Of a DNA stretch of 44,150 nucleotides, positions 8,256-17,069 are shown piece by piece. The DNA comes from an uncultured Bacilli bacterium (GTDB lineage Bacteria; Bacillota_I; Bacilli_A; RF39; UBA660). The first letter of the stretch is position 1. The number at the start of each line of letters is the position of its first letter. A program made the translations under genes and the position numbers. Under the pieces are notes generated by a model. That model searched no databases. It had not been told where the DNA came from and was given only the letters and a program-made list of their open reading frames with translations. Location of the stretch: the NCBI GenBank assembly GCA_944359885.1, contig CALVTC010000004.1, forward strand, positions 1 through 44,150. Reading direction: 5' to 3'.

Positions 8256-8850
8256 ATTGTGCTTTACCATATACTTTTACTTCAACTGTATAACTGGCAT
8301 TAGGATCCGCAATAACTGCTCCCTCTCTTATCCATAACCTTAAGCGATAATTATCTACTCTAGAAGAAGATAAAGAAACTTGGCCCAATACCATAGAACC
8401 AGATGGACTTCCTAAATCTGACTTTTTACTAATCGGAGTAAATGCCAAAGGTTCCTCCACTTTAGCATAACTACCACTACTTTGCCTTTCCAAATACACA
8501 ACAATATCATTATCTGAAATGGTAGAACTATCATCTTTAATTAAAGCAATTTCATATTGAATAGCTGTATCATCTTCTACTTCTGAAGAAACAGAAAAAT
8601 CAAAATAACTACCTTCATCTCTTAATTCTTTTCCGCTGTCATTAGACATAGGAGTTAAGTTAGTTAGTGTAAACTGATTTGTTTCTGTTTTATAATTCAT
8701 AGAAACAACACCAGTCTTAACAACTTCTTCTACATTATCACTTTGTCCCCGAAAAAACATCACAAAAGCAAAAGCAACAATTGCAATTAATAAAATGCTA
8801 ATACCTAATACAATAAAAACAAGATTTCTAGTTTTATGACTCTCTTCCAT
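8254..8850 (-). CDS. Membrane-anchored TasA-like protein (second paralogue)
   Basis: Unknown function. A 198-aa protein with one N-terminal membrane segment (about 10-33) and a polar, mostly beta-type extracytoplasmic domain. No clear Ala-x-Ala cleavage site is visible after the segment, so it may stay anchored. Shared family features: TGVVSMNYK near the N-terminus, LTNLTPMSNDSGKELRDEG, FDFSVSSEVEDDTAIQYEIAL, a PLAFTPIS...LGSPSGSMVL block also seen in the third paralogue, and YRLRLWIREGA. It begins 10 nt after the first paralogue and is cotranscribed with it. Confidence 0.7.
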   Translation of the reverse strand: MEESHKTRNLVFIVLGISILLIAIVAFAFVMFFRGQSDNVEEVVKTGVVSMNYKTETNQFTLTNLTPMSNDSGKELRDEGSYFDFSVSSEVEDDTAIQYEIALIKDDSSTISDNDIVVYLERQSSGSYAKVEEPLAFTPISKKSDLGSPSGSMVLGQVSLSSSRVDNYRLRLWIREGAVIADPNASYTVEVKVYGKAQ

Positions 8851-8860
8851 AATATCTCCT

Positions 8861-9445
8861 TTAATCTATCACTTTAACATAAAGTATTCCTTCAAAATTA
8901 CGCGTCTTTGTAGTAATAGGGTAAGTATCTTTTAACCATACACGTAACTTAAAATTTTTTACTTCATCTTTCTTTAATATTCCCGAATAAATCCTTTTGC
9001 TACCTGGATCACTATTCGCAACTTTTAAGCTTTGATAAGTTGGCACACTATTTCCTTGATATCCATCTAATGCTAAGTCTGTTTTTCCATCTGTTAAATA
9101 TACTTTTACATAATCACTAGGAAGATTAGAATTTTCCTCTACTTCTTTTAAATAAATTTCATAGGTAACAGAGTCCACTCTCTCCATGTTAGAAGAAATA
9201 CTAAACTCCATATACCCATATTTTTTTTGATCAGCAGTAAAAGATAACTGTTTACCTACCGCATCAGTAACAGGCATAGAACTATCCACCGTCAAAGAAG
9301 AATTTGGTGAATAAGATACTAATATAGTTGCATTACTGACAGTATCATCACTACGATATAAAAAATAACAAAAAACGAAAAGAAATACTGTCAAAAGAAA
9401 AAAAGCAATAATCATAAATCGTGTATAACTGTATTTTTTCTTCAT
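8861..9445 (-). CDS. Membrane-anchored TasA-like protein (first paralogue)
   Basis: Unknown function. A 194-aa protein with a basic start (MKKKYSYTR), a hydrophobic segment (about 9-30) and an extracytoplasmic domain with the family motifs SSMPVTDAVGKQL, YMEFSISSN, VTYEIYLKEV and FKLRVWLKD. I choose the ATG at 9445, nine bases after AGGGG; a TTG two codons upstream is possible. It is the most diverged of the three copies. It is first in a two-gene unit under its own promoter. Confidence 0.7.
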   Translation of the reverse strand: MKKKYSYTRFMIIAFFLLTVFLFVFCYFLYRSDDTVSNATILVSYSPNSSLTVDSSMPVTDAVGKQLSFTADQKKYGYMEFSISSNMERVDSVTYEIYLKEVEENSNLPSDYVKVYLTDGKTDLALDGYQGNSVPTYQSLKVANSDPGSKRIYSGILKKDEVKNFKLRVWLKDTYPITTKTRNFEGILYVKVID

Positions 9446-9470
9446 AAACAAAAACCCCTATTCTATATTA

Positions 9471-9499
9471 AGAATACACTAATTTTTCTAATTTTTCAA
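9471..9499 (-). promoter_or_regulatory. Promoter of the first two TasA-like genes
   Basis: On the minus strand TTGAAA (9494-9499), 17 bp, TATTCT (9471-9476), about 26 nt before the ATG and just past the tatD stop codon. Confidence 0.65.
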
Positions 9500-9500
9500 C

Positions 9501-10253
9501 CTAATATAGATGAAAAACTGATTTTGCTGTAGTTGTAGTAACCATCTCAACATCCTGTAAAGAAACATTTTTATGCTCTGCAATACTAGAAGCAATTAGT
9601 GGAATATATTTAGAACTATTTTTTTGTCCACGATAAGGAGTAGGTGTTAAATAAGGACTATCCGTTTCTAATACAATTTTTTCTAAAGGAATCTTTTCCA
9701 CAACAGAACCAAGTTTACTATTTTTAAAAGTAACTACTCCACCGATTCCTAAAACAAACCCTAATTGAATGTATTCTCTTGCAGTCTCTAAACTACCACT
9801 AAAACAATGAATTACTCCTGAGGCAGAATATTTCTTTAATAAAGTAATGGTATCTAGTGTTGCATCACGACTATGAATAACAACAGGTAAATGATATTCT
9901 AAAGCGATTTTTAACTGCTTTTCAAATAAAGAAATCTGTCTTTCTCTATTTTTTGTTCCATAATGATAATCAAGACCAATCTCTCCAATACCAACAACAT
10001 GCCTAGATTTTATTTGTTGCCTCAATAATTCTAAATCCTCATCTTTTATAATATCCGCTTCTGATGGATGATAACCAATGGTAACATAAACATCTGAATA
10101 TAATTTCCCATATTCTAAAGACTCCAAAATACTATCTTTTGTACAACCAGAAATAATAATAGGACTAACATTTGCTTTCCTATTTTCTAACAAAACTTCA
10201 TCTATATTTTCATAATCTTCTTTCGATAAATGACAATGTGTATCAATAAACAT
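9501..10253 (-). CDS. tatD: TatD-family metal-dependent DNase
   Basis: TatD/YabD-like amidohydrolase-fold nuclease (250 aa). Metal-binding motifs in order: DTHCHL (residues 4-9), GEIGLDYHY, PVVIHSRDA, VIHCFSGS and LETDSPYL. The ATG at 10253 follows GGAGG by eight bases; a TTG inside the ribosome site would add five residues and is unlikely. It lies behind metG as in Bacillus (metS-yabD), with a small unknown gene in between. The rnmV gene that normally follows is absent, and the TasA-like cluster takes its place before rsmA. Confidence 0.95.
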   Translation of the reverse strand: MFIDTHCHLSKEDYENIDEVLLENRKANVSPIIISGCTKDSILESLEYGKLYSDVYVTIGYHPSEADIIKDEDLELLRQQIKSRHVVGIGEIGLDYHYGTKNRERQISLFEKQLKIALEYHLPVVIHSRDATLDTITLLKKYSASGVIHCFSGSLETAREYIQLGFVLGIGGVVTFKNSKLGSVVEKIPLEKIVLETDSPYLTPTPYRGQKNSSKYIPLIASSIAEHKNVSLQDVEMVTTTTAKSVFHLY

Positions 10254-10283
10254 AACTAATTCCTCCAAAATAAAAATATCACA

Positions 10284-10457
10284 TTAATGATATTTTTTCC
10301 ACCGACAATATTTAATACGAAAATAACAAAGAATCATAAAAACAAAATATCCGATATCTAAAAGATTCTTTGTTACACTGATGTAAATAAGCAAGAAAAA
10401 TACTCCCAAAAGACAAATCAACTCCACTGTAAAGAACTGCATAATATTTTTTGACAT
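10284..10457 (-). CDS. Small hypothetical membrane protein
   Basis: Not recognised. A 57-aa protein (MSKNIMQFFTVELICLLGVF and onward) with two predicted membrane segments (about 8-26 and 33-47) and a basic C-terminus (RIKYCRWKKYH). The ATG at 10457 is preceded by AAAGGGA about eight bases upstream. The open frame extends to 10520, but that start lies in the metG terminator. It sits between the metG terminator and tatD. Confidence 0.55.
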   Translation of the reverse strand: MSKNIMQFFTVELICLLGVFFLLIYISVTKNLLDIGYFVFMILCYFRIKYCRWKKYH

Positions 10458-10503
10458 AATTTTTCCCTTTCTTACAGCAACTACTCTTCCACTATAACAC
10501 AAC

Positions 10504-10538
10504 AAAAAAAAGAAAGACACAAATTGACGCTTTCTTTT
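10504..10538 (-). terminator. Terminator of metG
   Basis: Minus-strand 9-bp stem AAAAGAAAG/CTTTCTTTT (10530-10538 and 10508-10516) with a 13-nt loop, running into further Ts. Confidence 0.8.
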
Positions 10539-10552
10539 AAAAAATTGACATT

Positions 10553-12094
10553 CTATTTTACATGTTCCTTGAAAAATTCTTCTCGATTAATACGCTGAAA
10601 TAATACAGAAGGTGTATTTAAATGATATTGATTTTTAGAATTATAAAGAATACTCTTATCTTCAATATTAAGCTGTCTCATAATCTCTTTACTAGTACCA
10701 GGCATAAATGGTTCTAAATATAAGCTACAAATACGAATGGACTCTAGCAAATGATAGATAACATTCTGTAAACGATCTTTTTTATCTTCTTCTTTTGCCA
10801 ATATCCAAGGTGTTGTCTCGTCAATATATTTATTTGTAAAACGTAAAACATTAAATATCTCTGTAATAGCATCACTAATTTGTAAATGATCCATTTTCTC
10901 ATCAACTAATGTTTCCAACTCTACTAATTTATTTTCAAGTTCCAAATCAATATCTTCTACTTTATCTGTACTAGTTAAATTACCATCAAAATATTTATTT
11001 CCCATAGAAATAGAACGTTGTACTAAGTTTCCTAAAACATTAGCAAGTTCACCATTAATATGATCAATAAGTAAATCATAAGTAATATTACCATCACTAG
11101 AAAAAGGGATTTCATGAAGTAAATAGTAACGAACGGCATCAACACCAAAACTATCGACCAATTCATCTGCATAAATGACATTACCTTTAGACTTACTCAT
11201 CTTATCATTATTCATAAGTAACCATGGATGTCCAAAAATCTTTTTTGGAAGTGGAAGATTAAGTGACCATAAAAAGCAAGGCCAATAAATAGAATGAAAC
11301 CGTACAATATCTTTTCCAATAACTTGTAAATCTGCCGGCCATAATTTCTTAAACTCTCCAGTTACTTCATCTACATCATACCCAATATTAGTAATATAAT
11401 TCGTCAAAGCATCAAGCCATACATAAATAACATGCTTTTCATCGAAATCAACAGGAATTCCCCATTTAAAAGAAGTACGTGATACACATAAATCTTGAAG
11501 TCCAGGTTTAATAAAATTATTTAACATTTCATTCTTTCTAGATACTGGTTGAATAAAATCAGGATGACTATCAATATACTCTTCTAACTGTTTTTGATAT
11601 TTACTTAATCGAAAGAAATATGCTTCTTCTGTTGTTTCCTTAACTTCTCTACCGCAATCAGGACATTTACCATCAACAAGTTGAGATTCTGTCCAAAATG
11701 ACTCACATGGAGTACAATAAAGTCCCGAATACTCTCCTTTATAAATATCTCCTTGATCATACATTTTTTTAAAAATATGTTGAACCACTTTTTTGTGATG
11801 AGGATCAGTAGTTCTAACAAATCTATCATAACTAGTATTCATTAAATCCCAAATTCTCTTTACTTCGCTTGCTTGTTGATCTACAAATTCTTGAGGACTA
11901 ACACCGACAGCAGTCGCTTTCTCCTCTATTTTTTGACCATGCTCATCTGTACCAGTTTGGAAATAAACATCATATCCTTTAAACCTCTTATATCTTGCAA
12001 TAGCATCTGCCAAAACGATTTCATAGGTATTCCCAATATGAGGTTTACCAGATGTATAAGCTATTGCTGTTGTTAAATAAAACTTTCCTTTCAT
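10553..12094 (-). CDS. metG: Methionyl-tRNA synthetase
   Basis: Class I aminoacyl-tRNA synthetase that charges tRNA-Met (513 aa). It has the HIGN signature in TSGKPHIGNTYEI, the KMSKS loop in NNDKMSKSKGNVIY, the zinc-knuckle insertion YCTPCESFW...KCPDCGR and the WLDAL motif. It stops after the anticodon-binding helices and lacks the C-terminal tRNA-binding (Trbp111-like) domain found in many Bacillus enzymes. The ATG at 12094 follows GAGGAGGG. Transcription is controlled by the T-box leader just upstream. MetG-TatD is the Bacillus order. Confidence 0.97.
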   Translation of the reverse strand: MKGKFYLTTAIAYTSGKPHIGNTYEIVLADAIARYKRFKGYDVYFQTGTDEHGQKIEEKATAVGVSPQEFVDQQASEVKRIWDLMNTSYDRFVRTTDPHHKKVVQHIFKKMYDQGDIYKGEYSGLYCTPCESFWTESQLVDGKCPDCGREVKETTEEAYFFRLSKYQKQLEEYIDSHPDFIQPVSRKNEMLNNFIKPGLQDLCVSRTSFKWGIPVDFDEKHVIYVWLDALTNYITNIGYDVDEVTGEFKKLWPADLQVIGKDIVRFHSIYWPCFLWSLNLPLPKKIFGHPWLLMNNDKMSKSKGNVIYADELVDSFGVDAVRYYLLHEIPFSSDGNITYDLLIDHINGELANVLGNLVQRSISMGNKYFDGNLTSTDKVEDIDLELENKLVELETLVDEKMDHLQISDAITEIFNVLRFTNKYIDETTPWILAKEEDKKDRLQNVIYHLLESIRICSLYLEPFMPGTSKEIMRQLNIEDKSILYNSKNQYHLNTPSVLFQRINREEFFKEHVK

Positions 12095-12112
12095 ATTATC
12101 CCTCCTCAATAA

Positions 12113-12338
12113 AAAAACTATTATAAACATAAGGACGAAATTTCGCGGTACCACCTTACTTTATAATAGAAACTACTATACACTCAAATAGTTAACGCCT
12201 ATCTACGACTACACCTACATATCGATGCAATAGTTCAGAAGCCATACCTTATAAAAAGTTTAGTTCCTTTTTCACCAACCGGAATCTCTTCTCTAACCAA
12301 AATTATAAGGCTCTTCCTCATCACAATCAACTGGGTAG
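12113..12338 (-). promoter_or_regulatory. T-box riboswitch (methionine) of metG
   Basis: On the minus strand the leader carries the T-box core AAGGTGGTACCGCG (12144-12157), whose surrounding sequence forms alternative antiterminator and terminator helices. The terminator stem is CTATTATAAAGTAAGG pairing with CCTTATGTTTATAATAG, followed by T7. Stem I is visible: GAAGAGCCTTATAA pairs with TTATAAGG...GCTTC, bounding a specifier loop with ATG (12243-12245), the methionine codon. AGAGA and GGTTGGTG loop motifs lie in the distal part. Uncharged tRNA-Met should stabilise the antiterminator and switch metG on. Confidence 0.93.
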
Positions 12339-12367
12339 AGTATATCATAAAAAAAATTATTCTTCAA
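12339..12367 (-). promoter_or_regulatory. Promoter of the metG T-box leader
   Basis: On the minus strand TTGAAG (12362-12367), 17 bp, TATACT (12339-12344). The -35 box lies inside the last codons of spoVT. Confidence 0.7.
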
Positions 12368-12884
12368 TATGTTTTCCTAAAAATTTAGATACAACATCCG
12401 CCATTTTTTCTTCCACTTGACCAATATTTTGTTCAGAAAGAATTAATACTAGACCAATCGCATCCCCATTCATAATAACAGGAGAAATAACATAAGCATA
12501 TTTTTCTGATACAGAATCAATAAGTTCAATATCATGTAAACCGTGTTCCGTAACATTTTCTCTTTCTTTCATAACTGACTCTAAATATTTAGAAATTGGT
12601 TTATTCATATATTTTTTTCTTAAATTACCACTACCAGCAATAAAATTATCTCTATCTGTAATAAATACATTTTGTCCAGTAACAGTATTGACAATATCCA
12701 CTAACTGTTTAGAAATTTCATCCATATCTGTCATCTTAGAAAACTTTTTTAAAGCAATCATTTCACGATCAACAAAAATTTCCAAGGACTCCCCATCTCT
12801 AATTCTCAGAGTACGGCGAATTTCTTTTGGAATAACAATTCTTCCTAAATCATCTACTCTTCTTACAACACCTGTTGATTTCAT
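12357..12884 (-). CDS. spoVT: Stage V sporulation transition regulator SpoVT
   Basis: AbrB-type swapped-hairpin DNA-binding domain (residues 1-50: MKSTGVVRRVDDLGRIVIPK, then EIRRTLRIRDGESLEIF) followed by a GAF-like domain (about 55-175); this two-domain layout and 175-aa length define SpoVT rather than plain AbrB. SpoVT tunes sigma-G gene expression in the forespore. The ATG at 12884 is nine bases after GAGG; a GTG that overlaps the ribosome site would add five residues. It lies near mfd as in Bacillus. Confidence 0.93.
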   Translation of the reverse strand: MKSTGVVRRVDDLGRIVIPKEIRRTLRIRDGESLEIFVDREMIALKKFSKMTDMDEISKQLVDIVNTVTGQNVFITDRDNFIAGSGNLRKKYMNKPISKYLESVMKERENVTEHGLHDIELIDSVSEKYAYVISPVIMNGDAIGLVLILSEQNIGQVEEKMADVVSKFLGKHIEE

Positions 12885-13013
12885 ATAATTATTCCTCACT
12901 TTCCCATACTACTATTGTTTCTATTTTTTTTAAATTTATACCGCTTTTCATATTTTATTATAAACAATATTCCCAAATTTTCCCTTGGTAAATATTTCCA
13001 TATAACAAAAGGC

Positions 13014-13047
13014 CACAAAAAAAGAAGGCATATAAAATTACCTTCTT
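13014..13047 (-). terminator. Terminator of the unknown gene between mfd and spoVT
   Basis: Minus-strand stem AAGAAGG/CCTTCTT (13041-13047 and 13022-13028) followed by T7; it overlaps the end of the coding region. Confidence 0.85.
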
Positions 13048-13717
13048 AATCAGATTTTTTATTTTCGTTTAATAAATAAGAGTTCATTTTAGTAAATAAA
13101 AACCTTTCACCCTGTTCTCTTATACCATTAATTAATGTTGTATCTTTCACAATTGTTTTAAAATCAACACTCTCCAAAAGCTGTTTAACATACATTGATC
13201 GAACAAATTTAATCATTTCATTAGAAAGTGTGTTCATTAATTTATCATCCATATTACCTGTAAATAATAGATTTACATTTTTGACAATTTTTTTCTCAAT
13301 TGCATCACTAATATCACTCTTCATCGTTTTCTTTAATTTTCTATTTAATGGTATAAAATCTTTCTTATTAAACTTAATAACGTCATTTTCTTTTTTAGGA
13401 GAAAATGCAAGAATAATTTTCTCTAGTTCTTCCATTCTTAATTTTTTCCAGTCAGGAAGTTTTTTGATTACTCTATTACGGTAATCTTCTAACATCTTAT
13501 CTAGCGCTTCCGTTTGAATAACAGTCTTATATCTTTTGGCCAAATCTAAAAACTTACAACGAATAATATCCATGGAATCTAGCGGTGGCTTTTTTAATAA
13601 AGATAAAATATCATCATCAAACAAACCAGTAGTATTATTTTTTAATATTTCTGTTACTGCACTTTTATAATTTTCAAAATGTTTTCTTTTAAAATCTTCA
13701 ATCATCTCTTGATCCAT
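13046..13717 (-). CDS. Hypothetical protein, charged and helical
   Basis: Not recognised. The product is 223 aa, rich in Lys, Asp, Glu and Leu, probably all alpha-helical and soluble, with no signal peptide and no membrane segment. It contains a K-P-P-L-D-S-M-D-I-I motif about one quarter in, and a basic central stretch (IPLNRKLKKTMKSDISDAIE). The ATG at 13717 has TAGGA upstream; a second ATG six codons before it, without a clear ribosome site, would start MLGCGS. It lies between mfd and spoVT, which are usually adjacent, and ends in a good terminator. Confidence 0.75.
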   Translation of the reverse strand: MDQEMIEDFKRKHFENYKSAVTEILKNNTTGLFDDDILSLLKKPPLDSMDIIRCKFLDLAKRYKTVIQTEALDKMLEDYRNRVIKKLPDWKKLRMEELEKIILAFSPKKENDVIKFNKKDFIPLNRKLKKTMKSDISDAIEKKIVKNVNLLFTGNMDDKLMNTLSNEMIKFVRSMYVKQLLESVDFKTIVKDTTLINGIREQGERFLFTKMNSYLLNENKKSD

Positions 13718-13771
13718 ACTACCACATCCTAGCATTGTAAGTGTAACAAAACAAACTTCATCTCGTCAAGG

Positions 13772-16700
13772 TCATGACAAAAATTTATGATAAATTAAAT
13801 CTAACAAAGCTGTTAAATAAAAAATGGGATGCTTTTCTAATTTTATAATATCTAAAATAATAACCAAATTAGACCCACGACTCAAAAAACGAAAAGAAGG
13901 ACTAATATCATAAGAATCTATAAACAATTCATCAACTTTTATCTTAGATACTACATGTTCTGGAAATACAAGTTCAATAGAATTTTTTGTTTGAGAAACA
14001 CGTTTGATGCCAACCATAGAAGCTAATTTTTCAAACCACTCTTCATACATATAAACAAGCATATCCTGAGAAATTTTACCAAATCTATCTTCTAATTCTG
14101 CTTTTACCTCTTCTAATTTTTCTTTTGAATTTATCTCATTAATTTTACGATGAATTTCAATCTTTAAATCATCTTCTACAACATAACTATCATCAATATG
14201 AGTACTAACATTTAATAATGGTTTAGTATCTTCTTCATCATCTTCAACAGGTAAAGTAATATTCTTCTTTCGTGCCACTTCTTCATTCAACAATCGTAAA
14301 TATAAATCTATTCCAACAGAATCTATAAATCCAGCTTGTTCACTTCCTAAAATATCTCCTGCGCCACGAATAGACAAATCACGTGTCGCAATACTAAAAC
14401 CACTTCCAAGCGCTGTAAATTCTTTAATTACATTAAGTCTTTTTACAGCAGACTCGGTTAAAACTTTAGCCGGATGATACATAAGATAAGCATAAGCAAA
14501 CTTATCACTTCGCCCCACACGTCCACGTATTTGATATAACTGACTAAGACCAAAATGATCAGCATTCATAATAATTAAAGTATTAACATTAGGAATATCT
14601 ATACCAGTTTCAATAATTGTAGTACATATCAAAATATCATATTCATGATTTACAAAAGCCAAAATACGACTTTCCAAATCATTTTTATTCATCTGACCAT
14701 GTGCAGTAACAATTCTAGCACTAGGAACTAAATTCTGAACTCTAAACATCTCTTCTTCCATAGATTCAACTTTATTATATAAAATAAATACTTGTCCATC
14801 ACGAGATAACTCCTTATAAATAGCATCTTTTAAGATTTGATTATTCTCTTCAATAACATAAGTCTGTACCGGATAACGATTAATAGGAGGAGTTTCTATA
14901 AGGGACAAACTACGAATACCTACTAAAGACATCTGTAAAGTTCTAGGAATAGGGGTCGCTGTTAATGTTAAAACATCCACATTACTCTTATATCGTTTAA
15001 TCTTTTCTTTATGAGTAACACCAAAACGTTGTTCTTCATCAATAATCAAAAGCCCTAAATTTTTAGGTTTAATATCATCACTTAACAACCGATGAGTTCC
15101 AAAAACCAAATCAATAGTACCATTACGAATACCCTCAACTATTCTTTTAACCTCTTTTGCTGAAGTAAAACGATTAAGTAAAGCAATAGATACAGGATAG
15201 TTTTTAAATCTTGAAATTGCATTTTCATAATGCTGATTAGAAAGTATCGTAGTAGGACATAAGAAAAGCACTTGTTTAGAATCCAATATAGCTTTAAATG
15301 CTGCAACAAAAGCAACTTCTGTCTTACCAAAACCAACATCACCACATAATAATCGATCCATAGGAACTGGTTTTTCCATATCTTCTTTAATCTGAGCAAT
15401 AGCTCTTTTTTGATCTGGTGTCAACTCATAAGGAAACTCAGCTTCAAAATCTCGCATCATATCGCAATCAGGAGAAAAAGCAAATCCTTTTCTAGCTTCA
15501 CGTTCAGCATACAATTGAAGTAAATCATCGGCCATATCTTGTACTTTTTTCTTAACTCTATTCTTTGTTTTTTGCCATTCAGTACCACCAAGTTTATTGA
15601 CTTTAGGAGCGTAACCCTCTTTACCAGTATATTTACTAAGTAAATCAATTTTTTCAACAGGAATATATAATTTATCTTGTCCCTGATATAAAACTTCCAA
15701 ATAATCTTTAACAATTCCAGAAAAGCTAAGCGTTTTAATACCATTATACACACCTATACCATGAACATTATGAACAACATAATCTCCAACTTCTAGCTTA
15801 TTAATATCAGAAATAGTAGCAGAATATTTAAATTTGGTACGATACCTCTTCTGCTTCTCTTTTACAATAAAAAGTTCATTGGCAGTAAGGAAAACATAAT
15901 TCTGATAAATAAAACCACGTCCAATAGGTTGCGCTACTAAATTAACTTCATTTGGTATAATATGATTAAAATCTGTCTCCACCACTTTCATATTTAAAAA
16001 TTTCATAACACTAAAAAATTGGTACTTTTTTAAACATAAAATAACAGTATTTCCATCTTGAATATGTTTACGAATAAACTGATTAATTACATCTGGATTT
16101 TCATTAAAATTATTAATAGTATGAACAGAAAAATCAGAAACATTAGTAGAAAGATAATGATCAATATTCATATAATAAACGGGATAACTTGGAGTAATTT
16201 CATCAAAATCAAACATATATTTACCGGAAAAATCAGTATCTTTCGTACTTTGATAAGTAAAAACATCATCCATAATTTGATGAAAACTAACTTTTAATTG
16301 TTCATAATCTTTAAAAAAAGTAATAGATGGTTCAAGAAAATCATTAATAGAAGAAACTTTCTCATACATAGGTAAATACTTTTGTTTAAATAACTTATCT
16401 TCATCCACTTTCTTAGTAGTCAAAAACTCACAGCAGGGACGAATTAGCACAGAAGATAAATTAGATAATGACTTCTGAGTATCACAATCGAAATAACGAA
16501 TAGATTCTATTTCATCATCAAAAAATTCAATACGAACAGGCATATCACTTTCCACAGGATAAATATCAATAATAAATCCTCTAACAGCAACTTCTCCGGT
16601 TTTATTCACAATAGTATCTCTAACATACCCTGTTTGAATTAATTTTTCCACCAATTCTTGTGGATAAATACTATCACCAACAGACAAATGAATAAATGAT

Positions 16701-17065
16701 TGTTGATAATTTTTCTTTAAAGGTAAAAACCTTAGATATCCCATTAGATTAGCAATTACAATAGATGGTTTTTCTAACACTCTATTCATAGTTTCTAATC
16801 GATTATACTGAAGTTCCGGACTAACTGCCAATGCTTCACTCGTCAAAAAATCATCCATTGGAAACAAATAAACATCATCCGTATAATTTAATAAAGAAGA
16901 ATACAACTGATTTGCTTCATATAAAGTATTAACAACAACCAGAATATTTTTATCCTGATTCTTTAAAGTAGAATATAATAAGACACAAAAAAACTCATCG
17001 GTAATACCAGTAATACCCATGCCTTTTTTTAACTCTATATTTCCTAACTCTTGAAAAATATTCAT
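13772..17065 (-). CDS. mfd: Transcription-repair coupling factor Mfd
   Basis: Large SF2 translocase (1097 aa) that removes stalled RNA polymerase and recruits UvrA. Order of parts: N-terminal UvrB-like module; RNA-polymerase-interacting CarD-like domain near 440-500 (KLEVGDYVVHNVHGIGVYNG); motor with Walker A GDVGFGKT (about residue 575), DEEQRFG (about 675), TATPIPRTLQMSL and the TRG/RecG-like region IIETGIDIPNVNTLI with QIRGRVGRS; and a C-terminal regulatory domain. The first ATG is preceded by AGGTGAT. It begins four bases after pth and is cotranscribed with it. Confidence 0.97.
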   Translation of the reverse strand: MNIFQELGNIELKKGMGITGITDEFFCVLLYSTLKNQDKNILVVVNTLYEANQLYSSLLNYTDDVYLFPMDDFLTSEALAVSPELQYNRLETMNRVLEKPSIVIANLMGYLRFLPLKKNYQQSFIHLSVGDSIYPQELVEKLIQTGYVRDTIVNKTGEVAVRGFIIDIYPVESDMPVRIEFFDDEIESIRYFDCDTQKSLSNLSSVLIRPCCEFLTTKKVDEDKLFKQKYLPMYEKVSSINDFLEPSITFFKDYEQLKVSFHQIMDDVFTYQSTKDTDFSGKYMFDFDEITPSYPVYYMNIDHYLSTNVSDFSVHTINNFNENPDVINQFIRKHIQDGNTVILCLKKYQFFSVMKFLNMKVVETDFNHIIPNEVNLVAQPIGRGFIYQNYVFLTANELFIVKEKQKRYRTKFKYSATISDINKLEVGDYVVHNVHGIGVYNGIKTLSFSGIVKDYLEVLYQGQDKLYIPVEKIDLLSKYTGKEGYAPKVNKLGGTEWQKTKNRVKKKVQDMADDLLQLYAEREARKGFAFSPDCDMMRDFEAEFPYELTPDQKRAIAQIKEDMEKPVPMDRLLCGDVGFGKTEVAFVAAFKAILDSKQVLFLCPTTILSNQHYENAISRFKNYPVSIALLNRFTSAKEVKRIVEGIRNGTIDLVFGTHRLLSDDIKPKNLGLLIIDEEQRFGVTHKEKIKRYKSNVDVLTLTATPIPRTLQMSLVGIRSLSLIETPPINRYPVQTYVIEENNQILKDAIYKELSRDGQVFILYNKVESMEEEMFRVQNLVPSARIVTAHGQMNKNDLESRILAFVNHEYDILICTTIIETGIDIPNVNTLIIMNADHFGLSQLYQIRGRVGRSDKFAYAYLMYHPAKVLTESAVKRLNVIKEFTALGSGFSIATRDLSIRGAGDILGSEQAGFIDSVGIDLYLRLLNEEVARKKNITLPVEDDEEDTKPLLNVSTHIDDSYVVEDDLKIEIHRKINEINSKEKLEEVKAELEDRFGKISQDMLVYMYEEWFEKLASMVGIKRVSQTKNSIELVFPEHVVSKIKVDELFIDSYDISPSFRFLSRGSNLVIILDIIKLEKHPIFYLTALLDLIYHKFLS

Positions 17066-17069
17066 AAAA

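Noticed and set aside
13718-13735. MLGCGS start of the unknown gene as a lipoprotein signal
   Set aside because: No hydrophobic region precedes the Cys, and the upstream ATG lacks a ribosome site.
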